A stretch of 64,000 nt of DNA from Bidens hawaiensis (Eukaryota > Streptophyta > Magnoliopsida > Asterales > Asteraceae), in NCBI GenBank assembly GCA_021521415.1, contig JAIQDT010014339.1, forward strand, positions 1 to 64,000, given 5' to 3'. This document shows positions 58,239 through 64,000 of this stretch, one piece after another. Numbering within the stretch: position 1 is the first letter of the stretch; each line of letters begins with the position of its first letter. The notes under the pieces are model-generated. The model saw only the letters and a program-made list of their open reading frames with translations. It was not told the origin of the DNA and searched no databases. Position numbers and translations under genes: made by a program.

Positions 58239-59412
58239 CAGAGGCGGATCTATAGTGAAAACGGGTGGTTCCGAGGAACCACCCGAGTTTTGAAATAATA
58301 GTGTATTTATATATAGAAAATAATAAATGAACCACCTTATAAATTAGAAAGGAACCACCTTACAAACATTTGAAGCCTTTGTCCAGCTGGAAACCTGTTG
58401 GTTTTGTAACCCGGAGATCACAGGTTCGATTCTGGTTTTTGAAACATTTTTTTTACTTAGTTAGGGTTTTATAATAAACACAACCAGTGACCAGTCCACA
58501 AAACACCACACAGCGCCTCCACAGTCTCGTCGTTTAACCGCCGCAGATCTTCTCCGTGATTCCAATTTATCAAACTATTACTTCTCAAAGCCACCACCAT
58601 CAGATGACTTCGAAGCTGACTTCCAATGATTCAAAGACGGAATTCAGGATAACAATAAGCCTAAGCCTTTTGTTTTCTCAGCCAACAATAACTCATCTGG
58701 TAATTCGCTTTTTTTTCATTAATAGTTTAAGGAATTTGTTATAGGTAAATTACAAGTCATGAACTTGAAGCTTCTAGATCTGACTTATCAAACTAGATTG
58801 ATGACATAGAAACTAGTATGTTCTTTCTTGTTATGAATTGCGTATTCGTAATAATATATATATATTGAAATTTAAAGCATTTTGAATACCAAAACTAAGT
58901 CATTTGAAAATTAATTGATCTTTAAGTTGTTTATTTGTCCCCAGCCCCTGACCCTCTTCAGCCCCTGACTGCCGTCAGCCACTCGTCCTTGTCACTCCGC
59001 ACTTTGTCAGCCACTCAGCCGTCCCCGTCCTCTTGCCACTGCCTACTCTTACTCAAATCCTCTAATCCTCCCACTTTGAAGGTAAGTTTACATTCACAAT
59101 TCATTGTTAAATGTTAATTGTTCTTGACTTCTTGTAAAATGTTAATTGCTCTTGATTGTTAAGATATTTGTTAAATTTAGTTTTAGTTTGTTAGATTGTT
59201 GGTTTTAATTTGTTAGTTTGTTAGTTTTTAATTTCTAATGACGGTGTCTCTTTTATTATTTTATCGTATTTTTATTATGTAATGAACTTTCTCGAACCAT
59301 CGAACCGACCCGAACCTTAAACCGACCCGGATTTTTTTTATACCCGACTCCATGAAATAGAAACGTCTAAAAGTAGTGAAACACCCGGAAAAAAATCCTG
59401 GATCCGCCACTG
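58239..59412. mobile_element. non-autonomous hAT-like element, 1174 bp
   Basis: Terminal inverted repeats CAGAGGCGGATCTA and (right, complement) CAGTGGCGGATCCA are flanked by a perfect 8-bp duplication GCCAAGCC at 58231-58238 and 59413-59420. An 8-bp duplication with CAG...CTG ends indicates the hAT superfamily. No transposase is coded. The interior (58380-59060) has short open stretches rich in Ser, Pro and Leu that may be captured host sequence. Confidence 0.8.
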
Positions 59413-59420
59413 GCCAAGCC

Positions 59421-60324
59421 AAACCAAGTCGCTCGGTTTCAAACCAAATTACCAACTTCAAGCATAAACATATCGTTTGTTTCTTTAAATTCAAACCATT
59501 TGTTCGGCTTAATTTCAAACCAAACCAAATATGATCAAGCATGTGTTCGGTTCAGCACGATGTTGGTAATTTCGGAATTGCAACCTTGATTATTCAGAGA
59601 GTCGTATGATAACTTTCAGATTGAAGTTACTTCGGTGCTTCTTCAAAATACTTTAATCGGATAAAACTCTGAATTCGAGACAAAAAATTAGTATGATTTT
59701 GTGAGGAAGATGAACCAAAGTTTCGATCAATGAAAGGATCGTCACGTATATTTGCAGGAGCAGTTAAATTAGGATAACTGCATAAAGCAGTCATAATTCA
59801 TTTTTTTAATTTTAATTAATATTCCTTCAAATTAAATACTTATGATTATGTGTGACATAATCATAAAATTTTTCTAATGAATTTTTAATTAAGCATTAAT
59901 ATTAATGAAAATAAAATTTAACTCTAGCCACGGGCTATCACCCCTTGGACCATGCTAGGTTGCCGCCCCTAGGACCTTGCAACCGGGGGCACTGCCTCCG
60001 GGTTAGGGGCTCACCGCTAACATCACAATAAACTAAAGAAAGCGTGCACTCCACACATTCCTGAAGTTGCTTAATGTATATTATGATTACATTGATTAGT
60101 CAGTTAATCCAGTTATACTAAAACATGATTTATAAACACTTTAAATTTATGCTAAAGGTATTCGTTTTATTTTACCTGTCAAAAAATAAAGAAAAAGACA
60201 TAAAGTCATCTACATAGACACATCGTTACATATGAATTTAGCATGTGCGATCACTGATCACCCACCCTTCAAAGTTTGAAGTGTTTGGTTACTTGAAACC
60301 TTTGTTTTAAGTTAAGGCTTGTGA
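59421..60324. other. intergenic DNA
   Basis: It starts with the other half of the older repeat interrupted by the hAT element (CCAAGTCGCTCGGTTTCAAA). A GC-rich stretch at 59930-60020 (ACCGGGGGCACTGCCTCCGG) resembles retrotransposon LTR sequence. No gene. Confidence 0.45.
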
Positions 60325-60689
60325 GAGCATTCATATCCCATTCCATATATTTTCCTTATAATTTAGCTAAAAAACACCATTTCATAAATTTATCTATCAT
60401 TTTTCAAAATTCTTCCACATTTCTATTCCCTATTCATATCCATAAATTAATTCTTTATTATTATTTTCTCTTTTGTCTTATTATATAGTAAGTGGTGATT
60501 GGGAGATATGTAATATATTATATGGTATGGATAAAAAATGAGTCCCCATATTTAGGGATTTACTCTAGTTGCCATATAACTCATCCATATAACAGGGAAT
60601 GGATTGGAGAGGTGATTTTAATGGTTTTCTTAGTATTTACCCTAAATTATATGGGTTTGAGAAATTTAAAGAATGGGTTGAGAATGCTC
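60325..60689. mobile_element. Tourist-like MITE, 365 bp
   Basis: Ends GAGCATTCATATCC and GAATGCTC, flanked by TGA at 60322-60324 and 60690-60692. Same terminal family as 22911-23214, with a 3-bp duplication. Non-coding. Confidence 0.7.
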
Positions 60690-60811
60690 TGACCAAGTTA
60701 AAGATTTGTTGATATGAGAAATCATTTTAGGTTTTTCTTTCCAAACGCTGTATACGTTTGCATACATTTTACCAGAAATTTTCCATTTCATTATAATTTA
60801 CTATAAAACGA

Positions 60812-61085
60812 TTACAATAGAGTGGCAGGCAAACGGGCAACAAGCTGCGCCGCAACCCCCTTTTGAATAGCAAAGCCAATCCTGCTAAAAACGAAGTTTT
60901 GGGACCTAGAAGCTAAAGAGGTTCCGTGTACGACGCGCTGAACCCTACTAAAAAATTTCACAGCCTCTGGGGCCAGGAAACCAAATGTATCAAAGACAAA
61001 TGGTAGAAAGACACATTGATTATCTAAACAAGTTTTCTCGTGTTTAACAACTTTGCCCGATTCAGCCTTCAACGCAGCCTGAATT
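60812..61085 (-). pseudogene. retroelement-derived coding remnant
   Basis: About 90 codons with HEKTCLDNQCVFLPFVFDTF, FLAPEAVKFFSRVQRVV and FAIQKGVAAQLVARLP. I recall this sequence type as the tail of reverse-transcriptase-like proteins common in plant genomes, but I cannot confirm the family here. There is no start or upstream domain, so it is a fragment. Bases 60690-60811 and 61086-61332 around it hold nothing recognisable. Confidence 0.4.
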
Positions 61086-61335
61086 ATGTTAAATTATCTA
61101 AACAAGCCTAAAATACATTTTTAGGTGTATTTATAACTAAATTTGTTAACTACATTTCTTTATATGAAATAAAATGGCAATGAAACTTGAAATTGCCGGC
61201 ACGTCGAATGTTAAATTAATCTTAAGAATTCGAAGTCGAAGATGCTGTTTGGTATAATCGCAACCGTTGAGTGCTCAACGACCAATGCTAATACACCAGA
61301 ACATCTATGGGCCCCACCCCACTACGTTGATCTTA

Positions 61336-63107
61336 GGCTGAGGGGTGTGGGGGGCTCTAATGGGGGCTCCAGCCAATAATATTATGACGTGTGGCAGAAA
61401 GAGAAACTGGATAAGGGGGGTGTTGGAGCCCCTGGCCCTGGTGTGGAGGGGCTCCAGCAGGGGCTCCAGCGAATTTTTTTTTTTTATAAATATATTCAAA
61501 CAACGTATTATTAAAAAAACTCATAAATTATTAAAAAAACACACATTAATAAAAAAAACACATTAATATCTAAAAATAAAATAAAAATAAAAGTACTAAA
61601 AAAAACATTATTCTTATTCTTCGGCTTGGTCTTCTTCGATCAACCTCTTTCGGATACGTTCCTTTTGCTTTTCCATTAGCATTTGATCGACCGGATTTAG
61701 GTTACTGAAGTCTCTAGTAAGGAAGTCCAAATCTCTCATTCGACTTTTTTCCTTTTTGTCATTAGAGACCACCTCCATGGTTTTGTTGAATTTATTGAGG
61801 GATTCAACAAGATTGGCGATGTTTACGGCTTCCCCCTCAGCCGGTTTTTCCCCTTGGCGTCCCTTCCCAATGGCCGCCTCCTCGGCGGTGAAGACGTTTC
61901 CTCCTCCGCAATGTTTAGGTCGAATCCAACGCGGCAATCCGACCCGATTGAAGTGCTATACGCTCCTGACGAACTAGTTTTAGTCCGTTTCGGCCGTACT
62001 TCCGCATCAACGTCCGGCGCCACCAGCTCAACCAACTTGGAACACCTTTTCAACCTCTCCCACAACTTTAAATCGTCCCACGTCTTCACCGTCCCATACC
62101 TCCGCAAACACTCCTGCTTCCACTCTTCGACCGTGATATTGTAAACCGCCAAATCATCACTGCCACTTGGTCTCATACGACCGCGGTTCCTGTTGAAAAG
62201 ATTAGTAAACAAGCCGACAAATTTTCTGATTTCGGACCACCGACCCGAAATCATATCGGCGTTCCGCTCTGTACTCCCAACGAGCGTATAGAACGTCTCC
62301 CTAACCTTTGTCCAAAAAATCTTGCTCTTTTGGTAGTCGGCTGCAAAATGAATAAATAAATTAGATTCCATTTAACTTTTTTATTTAACTTTTTTATTAA
62401 AAATCATTTTTAAAAACGTTAAAACAATTACCGCAACGCCGATCCTCAGAAATGACTATCCAAGCCCGACACAAGGCTTCCTTCTCATCCGATGACCACG
62501 GAGTGGTTTTCCGTTTCGTCCTCGGAGTCGAAGCCGGTCCCGACCCGTCCGTTGCAACTTGTTTTTTCCGGTGGACGCGTCTTCTTGGTCCCGTAGCTTC
62601 ACTGTGTGATTCTTGTGTCTCCGGAACAACAAAGTTAGGAGACGGTTGTATGTTGGATGGTTGAAAGCCGGATGATTCTTGCGGCTCCGAATAAAACATC
62701 GGTTGGTGCGGTGACGACCATAAATCGTCGTCAATATAATCTGAATCTAGGTTTGGGTACCAATTTCCAACCATTTTTTTTAAAAAAAGTTGGGAAGATG
62801 GGTTGATTTTGGGTTTTATTTTGAAGTTGTGGTGATTGATATGGGTGAAATGGGGTATTTTATAGATGAAAAAAAGGTTTTTTTTTTAATTAAATAAGAG
62901 CCAACGGCTCTTTGAAACACCACAAACGGGTCTTTGCACACTCCCCTATGCCACTTTATGCCCTCCTCTGCCGCTAACCCCCTGCTTGGATTTTCGTGCT
63001 CGCGCCCCGTTAGCGCCCTGGCTAGCGCCTGGTGGTGTGGTGGTCGCGCCTGGGGGCGCGAGCGGAGGGGCTCTAGCGCCCCCGTTGAAGCCCCACACCC
63101 CTCAGCC
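61336..63107 (-). mobile_element. PIF/Harbinger transposon lacking transposase, 1772 bp
   Basis: Terminal inverted repeats share 17 identical bases, GGCTGAGGGGTGTGGGG, with less exact pairing beyond. The flanks are TTA at 61333-61335 and 63108-63110. A TTA duplication, these ends and an ORF1-type Myb-like gene identify PIF/Harbinger. The DDE transposase gene is absent, so the element needs a partner for movement. Confidence 0.85.
61614..62774 (-). CDS. PIF/Harbinger ORF1, Myb/SANT-like protein, frameshifted
   Basis: Two exons, 62432-62774 and 61614-62340, GT-AG, about 356 codons. Exon 1 ends in the start of a Myb/SANT-like trihelix (PWSSDEKEALCRAWIVISED). Exon 2 continues it (FWTKVRETFYTL, MISGRWSEIRKFVGLF) and ends in a Lys/Glu-rich helix (MLMEKQKERIRKRLIEED). 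In PIF/Harbinger elements this DNA-binding partner works with the transposase. The two exon-2 frames meet near 61845-61865 in a run of A (T on the plus strand): the sequence is one base short, giving an early stop at 61823. Host proteins with this domain exist, but the flanking inverted repeats tie this copy to the transposon. Confidence 0.8.
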
Positions 63108-63110
63108 TTA

Positions 63111-63239
63111 TCTAATACATTTTTCAGTTACATTTCCATAAATGATTGACTGGCCTTGATTTTTAATTTCCACCCCTTTACTTTGTTTGATTATACATAC
63201 GCCCAATTTTAAATAGTATATGTAGAATCAATTTGATGT
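63111..63239. other. intergenic DNA
   Basis: A short AT-rich stretch between the PIF/Harbinger element and the gag remnant. Confidence 0.5.
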
Positions 63240-63749
63240 GTGAATATGAAAAAGGTCATGACGGGTAAAGATGGCATGCCATCCACATGGGATGCCATCA
63301 TGACAGCAGCAAAACGCTTTGCGGAAACGGAGAAGCAACTGGGTAGAGATCTCCCCCAGAGCACAAACCTCTACACCCAGAAAACAAGAGAAGACAACGT
63401 CCTTACCGCCCGACTAAACAAAAAGCGGAAGCTAGGCATTTGGCAGTCAAGGGTAAACTTTGACACCTCATCCGGCTTGCAACATCGGTTAGGCGGAAGG
63501 GATAACGTACAGTCGAACCAGAACCCCAGATGGACGCCACTCACCAAAAGCGTCACCGAGATATTCGCCACTGAGGAGCTCCCATGGCCAAAGGCTCCAA
63601 TAATCCGACATCGTCACAATGCTGATCGGAGCAAATACTGTGACTTTCACAGGACAAAAGGCCACAACACTGAAGAATGCACAGACGTAAAGGACATGGT
63701 CGAAGCATTTGTCAGAGATGGGACGCTCGCGCACCTCGTGGCGCAATGA
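63240..63749 (+). pseudogene. truncated Tat-type gag remnant
   Basis: About 168 codons that match the second half of a Tat-type gag. KDGMPSTWDAIMTAAKRFA resembles KDGMPTTWAKLMEASRVFA of the outer element, WTPLTKSVTEI resembles WTPLTKTPSQV, and CDFHRTKGHNTEEC is the same kind of zinc-knuckle-like motif, followed by GTLAHLV. The left edge is abrupt (about 63243) and a stop at 63747 ends it before the protease. It diverges clearly from the outer element, so it comes from another, older family member. Bases 63750-64000 hold no clear gene, though they may be further decayed element sequence. Confidence 0.8.
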
Positions 63750-64000
63750 ACGCTGAGCAGGCTGATGCGTGTAGAACCTCAGTTGGGGAAAACACGAATA
63801 AAATTGCAGCTTCAATGTTGGAGACTACATACTGCGTAAACAACGAGATCCCGAACCAGGTGCATATCGGCTCGATGGCACTCCCATCCCAACAACATGG
63901 AAGGGAGCTCAATTACACAGTTTGCATGTAGATCAATTCCAAATTTGTAAAGAAAAGGCCCAGAGCCACTTCTAATGGAAATGATTCTCCTTAGAACATC
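63750..64000. other. window edge, probable decayed retroelement sequence
   Basis: Open stretches without a recognisable domain follow the gag remnant; protease would be expected here in an intact element but no DTG motif was seen. Confidence 0.4.

Overview
This is nuclear DNA of a flowering plant, almost certainly a eudicot. Genes are multi-exon with GT-AG introns, intergenic DNA is AT-rich, and LTR retrotransposons, Helitrons and small DNA transposons fill most of the space. Encoded families (plant beta-tubulin, O-fucosyltransferase family protein, receptor-like LRR protein) agree. Asteraceae would fit, but nothing seen proves it.

Left third (754-22715): one large transposon nest. The outer element (759-22710) is a Ty3/Gypsy element of the Tat type on the minus strand, with about 1.03 kb LTRs, 5-bp duplication ATGTC and a dual-RNase-H gag-pol. 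It carries an antisense spliced gene (2388-5950, plus strand) between pol and its 3' LTR, with a Transposase_28-like region, a coiled coil and acidic tails. A second Ty3/Gypsy element, a Tekay/Del-type chromovirus (7683-17064, minus strand, about 2.04 kb LTRs, duplication TTTGG), sits in the outer integrase. Both look young: about 5 and 6 LTR substitutions by eye. The inner element has tandem hairpin-forming repeats in its leader and LTR, and a stop codon that detaches its chromodomain.

Middle (22716-46170): host genes, all on the minus strand, separated by mobile DNA. They are a LisH-type protein of unknown role (24226-26283), a small secreted cysteine-rich defensin-like peptide (31526-31853, probably inside a Helitron), a beta-tubulin (34188-36052) and an O-fucosyltransferase family protein (38923-41947). 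A 2.2 kb solo LTR (28359-30552), Helitron candidates and a Mutator-like element with a captured LRR fragment (44701-45581) lie between them. The three long genes are intact overall, but each has one or two single-base lesions (1-nt indels, a lost splice acceptor, an in-frame TGA). These may be true damage or base-level assembly errors.

Right third (46171-64000): a 5.4 kb non-autonomous Helitron (46171-51549), a short receptor-like LRR protein without a membrane anchor (54522-55913), a hAT element with a perfect 8-bp duplication (58239-59412), two Tourist-like MITEs (one at 60325-60689, the other far left at 22911-23214), a PIF/Harbinger element that keeps only its Myb-like ORF1 (61336-63107), and a truncated Tat-type gag at the right edge. 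No RNA gene, CRISPR array or bacterial feature is present. Splice sites, element ends and duplications were read by eye.
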